From Pseudomonas fulva (GTDB lineage: Bacteria > Pseudomonadota > Gammaproteobacteria > Pseudomonadales > Pseudomonadaceae), in assembly GCF_023517795.1 (NCBI RefSeq), contig NZ_CP082928.1, positions 1,922,001-1,986,000 on the forward strand: a DNA stretch of 64,000 nucleotides. The letters run 5' to 3'. The number at the start of each line of letters is the position of its first letter. Positions within the stretch are counted from its first letter, which is position 1. The notes under the pieces were generated by a model. That model was not told the origin of the DNA. It saw only the letters and a list, made by a program, of their open reading frames with translations, and ran no database searches. Below are positions 34,406 to 43,878 of the stretch, piece by piece. Made by a program: the position numbers and the translations under genes.

Positions 34406-35407
34406 ATGTCCATCCGCCGTTTCGCACTCGCTGCACTTGCCAGCGCCCTGGTTGCCGGCCCGGTCGCCGCCCAGACCCTGCTCAACGTGTCCTACGACCC
34501 GACCCGTGAGCTGTACGTGGAGTACAACAAGGCCTTCAACAAGCACTGGCAGGAACTGGGCAACGAGCCGCTGACCATCCAGCAGTCCCACGGCGGCTCC
34601 GGCAAGCAGGCCCGCGCGGTGATCGACGGCCTGCAGGCCGACGTGGTGACCCTGGCGCTGTCCGGCGACATCGACGCGCTGAACCTCAACCAGCCGCTGA
34701 TCGACAAGGACTGGCAGAAACGCCTGGCCGACAACAGCACGCCGTACACCTCGACCATCGTGTTCCTGGTGCGCAAGGGCAACCCGAAAGGCATCAAGGA
34801 CTGGGATGACCTGGTCAAGGATGGCGTGGAAATCATCACCCCGAACCCGAAAACCTCAGGCGGCGCGCGCTGGAACTTCCTGGCCGCCTGGGCGTACGCC
34901 AAGAAGAAATACGGCAGCGACGAAAAGGCCTTGGAATACGTGACCGAGCTGTACCGCCACGCGCCGGTGCTCGACACCGGTGCCCGTGGCGCGACCATCA
35001 GCTTCGTGCAGCGTGGCCTGGGCGATGTGCTGCTGGCCTGGGAGAACGAAGCCTACCTGTCGCTGGCCGAAGAAGGCGGCGATCAGCTGGAAATCGTCAC
35101 CCCGTCGCTGTCGATCCTCGCCGAGCCGCCGGTGGCCGTGGTCGACAGGAACGTCGACCGCAAGGGCACCCGCAAGGCCGCCGAAGCCTACCTGCAGTTC
35201 CTGTACAGCGAGGAAGGTCAGCGCATCGCCGCGAAGAACTTCTACCGCCCCCGTGACGCCAAGGTGGCGGCCGAATTCAAGGACCAGTTCAAGGAGCTGG
35301 AGCTGGTCACCATCGACAAGGACTTCGGTGGCTGGGCCAAGGCGCAACCGAAGTACTTCGATGACGGCGGCGTGTTCGACAACATCTTCCAGAAGATCAA
35401 CCAGTAA
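34406..35407 (+). CDS. sbp: Sulfate-binding periplasmic protein
   Basis: A 333-residue binding protein with signal peptide ([18 protein letters not shown]) and family motifs [15 protein letters not shown] (about 28-42), [13 protein letters not shown] and [12 protein letters not shown]. It captures sulfate or thiosulfate for CysTWA. The start is behind AGGAGC. It is followed by an intra-operon stem-loop, which suggests that the binding protein is made in excess of the permease. Confidence 0.96.
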   Translation: MSIRRFALAALASALVAGPVAAQTLLNVSYDPTRELYVEYNKAFNKHWQELGNEPLTIQQSHGGSGKQARAVIDGLQADVVTLALSGDIDALNLNQPLIDKDWQKRLADNSTPYTSTIVFLVRKGNPKGIKDWDDLVKDGVEIITPNPKTSGGARWNFLAAWAYAKKKYGSDEKALEYVTELYRHAPVLDTGARGATISFVQRGLGDVLLAWENEAYLSLAEEGGDQLEIVTPSLSILAEPPVAVVDRNVDRKGTRKAAEAYLQFLYSEEGQRIAAKNFYRPRDAKVAAEFKDQFKELELVTIDKDFGGWAKAQPKYFDDGGVFDNIFQKINQ

Positions 35408-35425
35408 GTTCAGCTGATCGATCGC

Positions 35426-35456
35426 GCCCGTCACTCCCCGTGGAGCGACGGGCTTT
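35426..35456 (+). terminator. Intra-operon attenuator-like hairpin between sbp and cysT
   Basis: Stem GCCCGTCACTCC / GGAGCGACGGGC with one mismatch and a four-base loop CCGT, followed by TTT only. The T-run is short, so read-through into cysT is expected. Confidence 0.65.
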
Positions 35457-35484
35457 GCCGTGGACCTGAGCAAAAGGACTCACC

Positions 35485-36297
35485 ATGTCTCGTCGAACTT
35501 CCTCGGTCATACCCGGCTTCGGGCTGACTCTGGGCTACACGCTTACCTACCTGGCGCTGATCGTGCTGATCCCCCTGGGCGCCATGTTCCTGTTCTCCAT
35601 GCAGCTGTCCGCCGAACAGTGGTGGAGCCTGCTCAATAATCGCCAGCTGCAGTTCTCCCTGAAGCTGTCGTTCGGCACCGCCCTGGCCGCGGCCCTGCTC
35701 AACGGCATTCTCGGCACCATCATCGCCTGGGTCCTGGTGCGCTACACCTTTCCCGGCCGGCGCCTGATCGACGCCATGGTCGACATGCCGTTCGCCCTGC
35801 CCACCGCCGTGGCCGGCATCGCCCTGACCGCGCTCTACGCGCCCAATGGCCTGATCGGCTCGCTGTTCCCGTTCAAGATCGCCTACACGCCCCTGGGCAT
35901 CACCCTGGCCCTGGTGTTCGTGACCCTGCCGTTCGTGGTGCGCACCCTGCAGCCGGTCCTGGCCGATATTCCCAAGGAAGTCGAAGAGGCCGCTGCCTGC
36001 CTGGGCGCCAAGCCGTTCCAGGTATTTCGCCATGTGCTGCTGCCCAGCCTGTTGCCGGCCTGGTTGACCGGTTTCGCCCTGGCCTTCGCCCGTGGCGTGG
36101 GTGAGTACGGCTCGGTGGTGTTCATCGCCGGCAACATACCGCTGAAGACCGAGATCCTGCCGCTGCTGATCGTCTCCAAGCTGGACCAGTACGACTATCC
36201 GGGCGCCACCGCCATCGGCGTGATCATGCTGGTGGTCTCGTTCATCCTGCTGCTGCTGATCAACATCCTGCAGCGCCGCATCCAGCCGCAACTCTGA
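35485..36297 (+). CDS. cysT: Sulfate/thiosulfate ABC transporter permease CysT
   Basis: A 270-residue permease with six helices ([40 protein letters not shown]) and the EAA loop [20 protein letters not shown]. It pairs with CysW, which begins ten bases after its stop. Also known as cysU. Confidence 0.95.
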   Translation: MSRRTSSVIPGFGLTLGYTLTYLALIVLIPLGAMFLFSMQLSAEQWWSLLNNRQLQFSLKLSFGTALAAALLNGILGTIIAWVLVRYTFPGRRLIDAMVDMPFALPTAVAGIALTALYAPNGLIGSLFPFKIAYTPLGITLALVFVTLPFVVRTLQPVLADIPKEVEEAAACLGAKPFQVFRHVLLPSLLPAWLTGFALAFARGVGEYGSVVFIAGNIPLKTEILPLLIVSKLDQYDYPGATAIGVIMLVVSFILLLLINILQRRIQPQL

Positions 36298-36307
36298 GGA
36301 GCCCGTC

Positions 36308-37168
36308 ATGAGCCTTGCAACCCTTGGCAAGAACGCGGCGCGCCCAGCGAGCCGCTCCCCCGGCGCCATCGCCCTGATCGTCGTGGCCTGGGCGGTATTC
36401 GCAGTGATCCTGCTGCTGCCGCTGTACATCGTGCTGAGCCAGGGCCTGAGCCGTGGCCTGGCATTCTTCTGGGAAGCCATCAGCGAGCCGGACGCCATTT
36501 CCGCACTCAAGCTGACCCTGCTGGCCACCGCCATCTCGGTGCCGCTCAACCTGGTGTTCGGCGTGGCCGCCGCCTGGGCGGTGACCAAGTTCGAGTTCCG
36601 CGGCAAGAGCCTGCTGATCACCCTGATCGACATGCCCTTCTCGGTATCGCCGGTGGTCGCCGGCCTGATCTACGTGCTGCTGTTCGGTTCGCAGAGTTTT
36701 CTCGCGCCCTACCTGCAGGACCACAACCTGCAGATCGTCTACGCCGTGCCGGGCATCGTGCTGGCGACCATCTTCGTGACCTTTCCCTTCGTCGCCCGCG
36801 AGCTTATCCCGCTGATGGAGGAACAGGGCACCACCGAGGAGGAGGCCGCGCGCCTGCTCGGCGCCAACGGTTGGCAGATGTTCTGGCATGTCACGCTGCC
36901 TAACGTAAAATGGGCGCTGATTTACGGCGTGGTGCTGTGTACGGCCCGGGCAATGGGCGAGTTCGGGGCGGTATCGGTGGTTTCCGGGCACATCCGCGGC
37001 TACACCAACACCCTGCCGCTGCATATCGAGATTCTCTACAACGAATACAACATGGTCGCCGCGTTCAGCGTGGCCATCCTGCTGCTGGTGATGGCCCTGA
37101 TCGTGCTGCTGCTGCGCCAGTGGAGCGAAGCGCGCCTGAGCCGCCAGCTCAAGGCGAACGACGATTGA
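36308..37168 (+). CDS. cysW: Sulfate/thiosulfate ABC transporter permease CysW
   Basis: A 286-residue permease with six helices ([37 protein letters not shown]) and the EAA loop [20 protein letters not shown]. It shares the DMPF segment and overall layout with CysT, as expected for the heterodimeric channel. The start is behind TGAGGAGC. Confidence 0.95.
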   Translation: MSLATLGKNAARPASRSPGAIALIVVAWAVFAVILLLPLYIVLSQGLSRGLAFFWEAISEPDAISALKLTLLATAISVPLNLVFGVAAAWAVTKFEFRGKSLLITLIDMPFSVSPVVAGLIYVLLFGSQSFLAPYLQDHNLQIVYAVPGIVLATIFVTFPFVARELIPLMEEQGTTEEEAARLLGANGWQMFWHVTLPNVKWALIYGVVLCTARAMGEFGAVSVVSGHIRGYTNTLPLHIEILYNEYNMVAAFSVAILLLVMALIVLLLRQWSEARLSRQLKANDD

Positions 37169-37229
37169 ACCCCTTTTGCCGGCGCCGCGCCCCCTGCGCG
37201 AACCGGCCAGACAGACACAGGTAGACACC

Positions 37230-38222
37230 ATGAGTATCGAAGTCAGCGGCATCAACAAGCACTTTGGCCAGTTCAACGCGCTCAACAACATCAACCTGAA
37301 CATCCAGAGCGGCGAGCTGGTCGCCCTGCTCGGCCCGTCCGGTTGCGGCAAGACCACCCTGCTGCGCATCATCGCCGGCCTGGAAACCCCGGACAGCGGC
37401 AACATCGTGTTCCACGGCGAAGACGTCTCCGAGCACGACGTGCGTGATCGCAAGGTCGGTTTCGTGTTCCAGCACTACGCCCTGTTCCGCCACATGACGG
37501 TGTTCGACAACGTCGCCTTCGGCCTGCGCATGAAGCCCAAGGGCGAGCGCCCCAACGAGAGCACCATCAAGAAGAAGGTCCATGACCTGCTCGGCTTGGT
37601 GCAGCTCGACTGGCTGGCCGACCGTTACCCGGAGCAGCTCTCCGGTGGCCAGCGCCAGCGCATCGCCCTGGCCCGCGCCCTGGCGGTGGAACCGAAGGTG
37701 CTGCTGCTCGACGAGCCCTTCGGCGCCCTCGACGCCAAGGTGCGCAAGGAGCTGCGCCGCTGGCTGGCGCGCCTGCACGAGGAAGTGCACCTGACCAGCG
37801 TGTTCGTCACCCACGACCAGGAAGAAGCCATGGAAGTGGCCGACCGCATCGTGGTGATGAACAAGGGCGTGGTCGAGCAGATCGGCTCGCCGGCCGAGGT
37901 GTACGAGAAGCCGGCCAGCGACTTCGTCTACCACTTCCTCGGTGATGCCAACCGCCTGTACGTCGGCGACGATCATCATGTGCTGTTCCGCCCCCACGAA
38001 GTGAGCCTGTCCAGCGAGGCGCTGGACGGTCACCAGGCCGGCGAGGTACGGGACATCCGCCTGCTTGGCGCCATCACCCGCATCACCCTGAAGGTCGAGG
38101 GCCAGGACGAGCTGATCGAAGCCGAAGTCGCCAAGGATCACCTCAGCCTCGACAACCTCGCCCGCGGCACCACCCTGTACTTCAAGCCCAAGGGCGGCAA
38201 GCCGGTGAGCACCGGCGTGTAA
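37230..38222 (+). CDS. cysA: Sulfate/thiosulfate ABC transporter ATP-binding protein CysA
   Basis: A 330-residue ATPase. Walker [14 protein letters not shown] (about 34), signature [15 protein letters not shown], Walker [12 protein letters not shown], switch His in [12 protein letters not shown], and a C-terminal TOBE-like region from about 235. The ATG at 37230 is chosen; the upstream in-frame ATG at 37176 has no ribosome site. It is the last gene of the oscA-sbp-cysTWA set and is followed by a strong terminator. Confidence 0.96.
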   Translation: MSIEVSGINKHFGQFNALNNINLNIQSGELVALLGPSGCGKTTLLRIIAGLETPDSGNIVFHGEDVSEHDVRDRKVGFVFQHYALFRHMTVFDNVAFGLRMKPKGERPNESTIKKKVHDLLGLVQLDWLADRYPEQLSGGQRQRIALARALAVEPKVLLLDEPFGALDAKVRKELRRWLARLHEEVHLTSVFVTHDQEEAMEVADRIVVMNKGVVEQIGSPAEVYEKPASDFVYHFLGDANRLYVGDDHHVLFRPHEVSLSSEALDGHQAGEVRDIRLLGAITRITLKVEGQDELIEAEVAKDHLSLDNLARGTTLYFKPKGGKPVSTGV

Positions 38223-38239
38223 CAAGAGCCGCAGGCGAG

Positions 38240-38270
38240 AACGCCCTGGCCACGCAGCCAGGGCGTTTTC
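38240..38270 (+). terminator. Rho-independent terminator after cysA
   Basis: A perfect 10-bp stem AACGCCCTGG / CCAGGGCGTT (38240-38249 / 38258-38267) with an 8-base loop and TTTTCATTT. Confidence 0.9.
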
Positions 38271-38352
38271 ATTTACGCCTTCGCCATCAGGGACCATGGG
38301 ACGATTCAAGGAGAACGCGGAAGATCCCTGGCTTGGCGAACTGCCCAACTTT

Positions 38353-38400
38353 GTGGGAGCGGGCCATGCCCGCGAAATCACGGCCATGGGCCGTTCCCAC
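38353..38400. repeat. REP pair, GTGGGAGCGGGCCATGCCCGCG family
   Basis: A full unit at 38353-38374 and a shortened inverse (GGCCATGGGCCGTTCCCAC) ending at 38400. It lies between the cysA terminator and the MITE-like element. Confidence 0.8.
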
Positions 38401-38514
38401 AGGAGTTGCGGGAACCTCTGACTCGGCGTAATTGCCCAGTTCCTGTTGACGCGACTTGCGGGCAAAGACCAAGCGCCCGCCACCACAATATCCCACAAAC
38501 GCTGCTTTCTCTTG

Positions 38515-38701
38515 GAGCCTGTTCAAAATCTCGCGAGCTAGAGCAATGCAAGGCCTAGGCGGCCCCACAAAAACAGGCGAGGACCGGTCGGAGTCGCGCC
38601 CGACTTTACGAGCTGTAAATGAGCAGTCCGACTGGGCTGGCAATCCAGCCTGTTTTTTAACGCAGCAGTGCCGACGCGCAGCAGACTTTGAACAGGTTCT
38701 C
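38515..38701. mobile_element. MITE-like element, about 187 bp
   Basis: The ends are inverted repeats: GAGCCTGTTCAAAATCT at the left, and at the right the complement of GAGAACCTGTTCAAAGTCT (about 14 matching bases around CCTGTTCAAARTCT). No ORF is inside. The interior holds a terminator-like hairpin GGCTGG-CAAT-CCAGCC with TGTTTTTT (38635-38658). Its right end reaches into the stop codon of the DUF962 gene (38700-38702). No flanking target duplication was recognised. It is the main content of the 38271-38699 gap. Confidence 0.65.
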
Positions 38702-39221
38702 AGGCCACCTTGCGCTCACGTATGCAGGTCGGCCCGGCACGTTCGACCACTTCATGCTCGACCTCCTGGCGCAGGCCGAGGAGAAAGGCCGCTTCGGCGA
38801 CCACGAACAGCGGCCCGATGATCAGCCCGGTGAGGTCGTCGACGAACGCCGGCTTGCGGCCTTCGTAGAAATGGCCGATGAACTGGATGATCCAGCCGAC
38901 CACGAACAGCCCCAGCCCCATGCTCAGCCACAGCGCCGTACCGGCCATCGCCAGCCCGGCGCTGAACCACAGGCACAAGCCCAGCAAGGCGCCCATCACC
39001 GCCCCGAAACGAAGGTCCAGGCGCAGATAGAACAGCGTGCTCAGCAGCGCAGCCAGGGTCGCCGGCGACAGCCACAGGCCGCCCACAACAATTCCCGGGC
39101 GCGACAGCAGCACGGTGACGGCCAGCACGATCATCGGGATACCGACGAAGTGGGTGACGATATTGCGCCGGTCGCGGTGGTAGGCCGCGTATTGGGCGAG
39201 GTGATCCACCAGGGTTTTCAT
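38700..39221 (-). CDS. DUF962 (Mpo1-like) membrane protein
   Basis: A 173-residue inner-membrane protein with four or five helices. The family-typical start HLAQYAAYHRDRRNIVTHFV (His residues that would bind metal) and the second His region QFIGHFYEGRKPAF are clear. The yeast relative Mpo1 is an iron-dependent 2-hydroxy fatty acid dioxygenase; a related lipid oxidation is possible. The stop codon overlaps the end of the MITE-like element, so the C-terminal tail (GPTCIRERKVA) may have been altered by the insertion. Confidence 0.85.
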   Translation of the reverse strand: MKTLVDHLAQYAAYHRDRRNIVTHFVGIPMIVLAVTVLLSRPGIVVGGLWLSPATLAALLSTLFYLRLDLRFGAVMGALLGLCLWFSAGLAMAGTALWLSMGLGLFVVGWIIQFIGHFYEGRKPAFVDDLTGLIIGPLFVVAEAAFLLGLRQEVEHEVVERAGPTCIRERKVA

Positions 39222-39309
39222 TGTTGTTATCCTCTCGGGGTGCGTACCGCCTCATCATGGCGCGGCACGCACGCCAGCACTGTCAGCTAGCCGACAAAGC
39301 GGAATTCCC

Positions 39310-39987
39310 ATGACCGATCTGCGCGACACCCTGCTTCAGGGCCAATGGTTCGCCGCGTTGCCGGCGCCCTTGCAGCAGGCGCTGCTGAGCCAGGGCCGGC
39401 GGCTGAACCTGGAGGCCGGGCAACGCCTGTTCAGCCGCGGCGACGCACCCAGCGGGCTGTATGCCGTGCTCAACGGCGCCATGCGCGTCGGCAGTGTGGA
39501 TGCCGACGGCAAGGAGGCGCTGCTGGTGCTGGTGGAAGCGCCGCATTGGTTCGGTGAGATCGCCCTGTTCGACGGCCAGCCGCGTACCCACGACGCCGTT
39601 GCCGAAGGCGCCGGCAGCCTGCTGCATGTGCCCCAGGCGGGCCTGCTGAGCCTGCTCGATACGCACCCCGCCTATTGGCGCGACCTCGCCCTGCTGATGG
39701 CCCACAAGGTGCGCCTGGCCTTTATCGCGCTCGAGGAGATCAGCCTGCTGCCCGCCGCACAACGCCTGGCGCGGCGCCTGCTGCTGATCGCCGAGGACTA
39801 TGGCGAAAGCCAGGGCCCGCGGCGCATCATCCACCTGTCCCAGGAGCAATTGGCGGCCATGCTGGCGATCTCCCGGCAGACCGCCAATGGCGTGCTCAAG
39901 GAGTTGCAGGCACGGGGCATCGTCAAACTGACCTACGGCGAGATCGAGATTCTCGATCTGCACGCACTGCGCGAGGCCGCGCACTGA
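39310..39987 (+). CDS. Crp/Fnr-family transcriptional regulator
   Basis: A 225-residue regulator: cyclic-nucleotide-binding-like beta-roll (about 15-130; GDAPSGLYAVLNGAMRVGSV, WFGEIALFDGQPRTHDAVAE) and a Crp-type winged HTH (about 150-220; LSQEQLAAMLAISRQTANGV, LKELQARGIVKLTYGEIEIL). GEIALFDGQPRTHDA resembles the phosphate-binding cassette of CRP but lacks the full RxS pattern, so cAMP binding is doubtful. There are no N-terminal Cys for an FNR cluster. It faces away from the DUF962 gene and precedes the PhoD-like gene; the target is unknown. Confidence 0.88.
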   Translation: MTDLRDTLLQGQWFAALPAPLQQALLSQGRRLNLEAGQRLFSRGDAPSGLYAVLNGAMRVGSVDADGKEALLVLVEAPHWFGEIALFDGQPRTHDAVAEGAGSLLHVPQAGLLSLLDTHPAYWRDLALLMAHKVRLAFIALEEISLLPAAQRLARRLLLIAEDYGESQGPRRIIHLSQEQLAAMLAISRQTANGVLKELQARGIVKLTYGEIEILDLHALREAAH

Positions 39988-40094
39988 AGCATGAAGCTTT
40001 TGTGACAGCCGAACCAATGGCCAAGCGCCATGTCCTTATTGATTCTCTGAACCACAGGCCGGCTGGCTGAGCCGGCGGCCGCCAACCACCCGGG

Positions 40095-42047
40095 ATGCCG
40101 TTGCCAGACTCTGCCCCCATCGACCTGCCCAGCGTACTCGCCGGCCCGCTCCTGCGCCGGCTGGAGCCCGATCGCCTGGTGCTCTGGCTGGTCGCCAGCC
40201 GCCCGCTGCAGCTGACCTTGCGCCTGGCGCCGGGCGACCGGGCCGAACGCGATCACCCGCTGGACGACGACGCCTGCCAGCGCCTGGTGGTCGGCGAACG
40301 TGCGGTCATCCACCTGATCGACCTGCACCTCGACACGCCGCTGCCGCAGGACGAGCTGATCGCTTACGACCTGCTGGTCGACGGCCAGCAGGGTATCGCC
40401 GACTGGGCCGCGCACCTGCTGTATGACGGCGCGACGCGGCCCAACTTCGTGCTGCGCTCGCGCATCGACCACCTGCTGCACGGCTCCTGCCGCAAGCCAC
40501 ACCATGCCGCCAACGATGGCCTGCTGTGCGCCGATCGGCTGCTGGCGGCGCCCCATGCGCCGGGCGAACGGCCAGCCCTGCTGATGCACAGCGGTGATCA
40601 GGTGTACGTCGACGATGTCGCCGGGCCGATGCTGCGCGCCATCCACCAGCTGATCGAGCGCCTGGGCCTGTACCACGAGAAACTCGAAGGCGCGGTCGTC
40701 GATAACAGCGCCGATCTCTATGGCCACCCGGCCAGCTATTACCACCGTGCCGACCTGCTGCCCGCGCTGAAGAGCAACGAGACCCTGCGCGAACGCTTCT
40801 TCGGCGGCAGCGAAAAGCCCATCTTCACCAGCGCCAATGCCGACAACCACCTGGTCACCCTGGCCGAAGTGCTGGCCATGTACCTGCTGGTGTGGTCGCC
40901 CACGCCCTGGTTGCTGCTCGACCGCGAAGCGCCCGAGCTGAGCACCAAGGATGCCCAGCGCTACGACCGCGAGCGCGCCTGCATCGCCGCCTTCGTCGCC
41001 AGCCTCGGTGACGTGGCGCGGGTGCTGGCGCACCTGCCGAACCTGATGATCTTCGATGACCACGACATCACCGATGACTGGAACCTGTCGGCCCAGTGGG
41101 AGGAGACCGCCTACGGCCATCCCTTCTCCAAGCGCATCATCGGCAACGCGCTGATCGGCTACCTGCTGTGCCAGGGCTGGGGCAACGATCCCGACGCCTT
41201 CAGCGAGCCCCTGGCCAATGCCCGGGCACTGTGCGAACGGGCCACAGGCGTCGGCCTGGACAGCCCGGCCCAGGATCGCCTGATCGACCAGCTGATGGGC
41301 TTCCAGCACTGGCACTACGTGCTGCCCAGCAGCCCGGCGCTGCTGGTACTCGACACGCGCACCCGGCGCTGGCGCAGCGAGCGCAACCTCAGGCGGCCGT
41401 CGGGCCTGCTCGACTGGGAAGCGCTCAGCGAACTGCAGCAGAACCTGCTCGACCACCCGAGCGCCATCATCGTTTCGCCGGCGCCGATGTTCGGGGTCAA
41501 GCTGATCGAGGCCGTGCAGCGGGTATTCAGCTGGGCCGGCCATCCGCTGATGGTCGATGCGGAAAACTGGATGGCCCATCGCGGCGCCGCCAGCGTGATG
41601 ATGAACATCTTCCGCCACTCGCGCACGCCCCGGGACTACGTGGTGCTGTCCGGCGATGTGCACTACTCGTTCTTCTACGAGGTCAAGGTGCGGCACCGGT
41701 CGCGCGGCCCGACCATCTGGCAGATCACCAGCAGCGGCGTGAAGAACGAATTCCCACGCCGCCTGCTGGACGTCTTCGATCGCCTCAACCGCTGGCTCTA
41801 CGCGCCTTGGTCGCCGCTCAACTGGCTGACCAAGCGCCGGCGCATGCAGGTCTTCCCGCATATCCCCAAGCACAGCAAGTCAGGCGAGCGCCTGTGGAAT
41901 TCTGCCGGCCTCGGCCAGGTGCTGTTCAATGCCGAAGGCCAGCCCAGCCGCGTGTTCCAGCTCAACGCTGACGGCTCGCCGCGCACCGAATTCATCGATG
42001 ACCGTGATCAGGTGGCCGAGCCCAGCGAAGCGGCGAAACGCGTTTAA
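40095..42047 (+). CDS. PhoD-like metallophosphatase-family protein
   Basis: A 650-residue protein with the metal-binding motifs of PhoD-type phosphatases: HSGDQVYVDD (about 174), FDDHDITDDWN (about 322) and SGDVHYSFFYE (about 520). There is no signal peptide, so it is probably cytoplasmic, unlike Tat-exported PhoD. The N-terminal 150 residues look like a beta-rich domain. It may hydrolyse phosphodiesters or phosphomonoesters; the substrate is unknown. The ATG at 40095 lies 107 bases after the Crp-like gene. Confidence 0.82.
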   Translation: MPLPDSAPIDLPSVLAGPLLRRLEPDRLVLWLVASRPLQLTLRLAPGDRAERDHPLDDDACQRLVVGERAVIHLIDLHLDTPLPQDELIAYDLLVDGQQGIADWAAHLLYDGATRPNFVLRSRIDHLLHGSCRKPHHAANDGLLCADRLLAAPHAPGERPALLMHSGDQVYVDDVAGPMLRAIHQLIERLGLYHEKLEGAVVDNSADLYGHPASYYHRADLLPALKSNETLRERFFGGSEKPIFTSANADNHLVTLAEVLAMYLLVWSPTPWLLLDREAPELSTKDAQRYDRERACIAAFVASLGDVARVLAHLPNLMIFDDHDITDDWNLSAQWEETAYGHPFSKRIIGNALIGYLLCQGWGNDPDAFSEPLANARALCERATGVGLDSPAQDRLIDQLMGFQHWHYVLPSSPALLVLDTRTRRWRSERNLRRPSGLLDWEALSELQQNLLDHPSAIIVSPAPMFGVKLIEAVQRVFSWAGHPLMVDAENWMAHRGAASVMMNIFRHSRTPRDYVVLSGDVHYSFFYEVKVRHRSRGPTIWQITSSGVKNEFPRRLLDVFDRLNRWLYAPWSPLNWLTKRRRMQVFPHIPKHSKSGERLWNSAGLGQVLFNAEGQPSRVFQLNADGSPRTEFIDDRDQVAEPSEAAKRV

Positions 42048-42065
42048 CCCCAGGGCGATAGCGGG

Positions 42066-42578
42066 TTAAAGACGTGCCCAGGTCTCGAAGCTGTGCGCAG
42101 GCGCCGACTCGGTGGCCGGCTGCTCGTCGCGCTCGATACGCTGCCACTGCGCCTCGTCGAACGCCGGGAACCAGGCATCCCCTTGCGGCTGCAGCGCCAC
42201 GCGGGTCAGGTACAGGCGGTCGGCAACCGGCAGCGCCTGCTCGTATAGCTGCGCGCCGCCGATCAGCATCACCTCGTCGGCGCCCTGCTCGCGGGCCCAG
42301 GCCTCGGCGCGCTGGTGTGCGGCCTCGACCGTGGCGAATACTTCGGCGCCTTCGAGCGTCAGGCCGGCCTGGCGGCTGACCACCAGATTGAGGCGGCCCG
42401 GCAACGGCCGGCCCAGCGAATCCCAGGTCTTGCGACCCATGATGATCGGCTTGCCGAGGGTCTTGGCCTTGAAGTGCTTGAGGTCCGCCGGCAGGTGCCA
42501 GGGCAATTGGTTATCGCGGCCGATCACGCGGTTTTCGGCGAGGGCGGCGATCAGGCAGAGGGGGAGTCGAGTGGTCAT
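42066..42578 (-). CDS. folA: Dihydrofolate reductase
   Basis: A 170-residue DHFR: LIAALAENRVIGRDNQLPWH (about 6-25), the active-site acid in LPADLKHFKAKTLGKPIIMG, GRKTWDSLGRPLPGRLNLV and the NADPH loop IGGAQLYEQAL. It reduces dihydrofolate to tetrahydrofolate, complementing thymidylate synthase encoded 8 kb downstream. The start at 42578 fits the family length (P. aeruginosa about 168); upstream in-frame ATGs at 42590 and 42605 are alternatives since no strong ribosome site is seen. Confidence 0.95.
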   Translation of the reverse strand: MTTRLPLCLIAALAENRVIGRDNQLPWHLPADLKHFKAKTLGKPIIMGRKTWDSLGRPLPGRLNLVVSRQAGLTLEGAEVFATVEAAHQRAEAWAREQGADEVMLIGGAQLYEQALPVADRLYLTRVALQPQGDAWFPAFDEAQWQRIERDEQPATESAPAHSFETWARL

Positions 42579-42703
42579 GGCGGCGAGCATAGCAGAGCCC
42601 GCCATGGGCCCGCATGACTTGCCGCATTGTCATCGTCACGCCATGGTTGTCGGTGCAGGCTGTTGGCAACCCATCAGCCAACATCGCTCAGGAGAGATGC
42701 CCG

Positions 42704-43810
42704 ATGCCCCTACGCCAGCCCCGCATGCTACTGCTCAGCGCCTTGCTCGCCCTGCCCTTCACGGCGAATGCCGACACCCGGGAAGCGCCCGCCGGCAAGC
42801 GCGCCGACGATGGCAAGCCGCTGATCATCGCCCACCGTGGCGCCAGCGGTTACCTGCCCGAGCACACCCTCGCCGCCTATGCGGTCGCGGTGCTGCAGGG
42901 CGCCGACTATGTCGAGCCGGACCTGGTGATGAGCAAGGACGGCCAGTTGTTCGCCCGCCACGACAACGAGCTGGGCCTGACCACCGACGTGGCCCAGCAC
43001 CCGGAATTCGCAGACCGCAAACGCAAGGCCAGCATCGATGGCGTGGAGCTCGACGGCTGGTTCAGCGAGGACTTCACCGCGGCCGAACTGAAACGCCTGC
43101 GCGCCATCGAGCGGATTCCCGATATTCGCCCGGGCAACACCCGCCTGGATGGCCAGTTCGAGATTCCGACCCTGCAGGAAATCATCGACCTGGTGAAGGC
43201 GCTGCAGGTCAGCCAGGGCCGCGAGATCGGCCTGTATATCGAGACCAAGCACCCCGCGCACTTCCAGAAGCTCGGCCTGGCCATGGAAAAACCGCTGGTC
43301 GAGGCACTGGCCCGCAACGGCTATCGTGATGCAGAGGCGCCGGTGTTTATCCAGTCCTTCGAAGTCAGCAACCTGAAGGCGCTGCGCCAGCTCGGCTCGC
43401 TGCGCCTGGTGCAGCTGTACGGCAAAGGCCAGCCCCAGGATCAGGTGGAGCAGGGCAACCCGCTGTCCTACGAGCAGATGGCCACGCCGGCCGGGTTGAA
43501 GGCGGTCGCCGGGTACGCCAATGGCGTCGGCCCGGACAAAGGCTACGTGATCCCACGCAAACAGGACGGCAGCCTGGGTGAGCCGACGCGCTTCGTCGCC
43601 GACGCCCACGCCGCCGGCCTGGTGGTGCATCCCTATACCTTCCGCGCCGAAAACCAGTTCCTGCCCACCGACCTGCAACGGGGCAGCGACCCGGCCACCC
43701 GCGGCGACATCGACGCCGAGCTGCGCGCCTTCCTGGCCACCGGCATCGATGGGCTGTTCATCGATCAGCCGGATATCGCCGTGCGCCTGCGCGAGGCCGC
43801 CGGCCGTTAA
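42704..43810 (+). CDS. glpQ: Periplasmic glycerophosphodiester phosphodiesterase
   Basis: A 368-residue secreted enzyme: signal peptide (MLLLSALLALPFTANA) and a GDPD barrel with HRGASGYLPEHTLAAYAVAV (catalytic His and metal Glu), EPDLVMSKDGQLFARHDNEL, and LYIETKHPAHF. It hydrolyses glycerophosphodiesters from phospholipids to glycerol-3-phosphate and an alcohol such as choline, which would suit the betaine pathway. Start at 42704 behind CAGGAGAG; the upstream in-frame ATG at 42614 is rejected. Confidence 0.93.
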   Translation: MPLRQPRMLLLSALLALPFTANADTREAPAGKRADDGKPLIIAHRGASGYLPEHTLAAYAVAVLQGADYVEPDLVMSKDGQLFARHDNELGLTTDVAQHPEFADRKRKASIDGVELDGWFSEDFTAAELKRLRAIERIPDIRPGNTRLDGQFEIPTLQEIIDLVKALQVSQGREIGLYIETKHPAHFQKLGLAMEKPLVEALARNGYRDAEAPVFIQSFEVSNLKALRQLGSLRLVQLYGKGQPQDQVEQGNPLSYEQMATPAGLKAVAGYANGVGPDKGYVIPRKQDGSLGEPTRFVADAHAAGLVVHPYTFRAENQFLPTDLQRGSDPATRGDIDAELRAFLATGIDGLFIDQPDIAVRLREAAGR

Positions 43811-43878
43811 CTGCGAGCTGTTGTCATTCACCACGCAGCGGGTATGCTCCCGGAGACCGACACTCACCGGGAGATCGC

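Noticed and set aside
38515..38701. Integron attC site or CRISPR-like repeat
   Set aside because: The ends lack the attC core (RYYYAAC and its partner) and there are no repeated spacers. A MITE-like element fits better.
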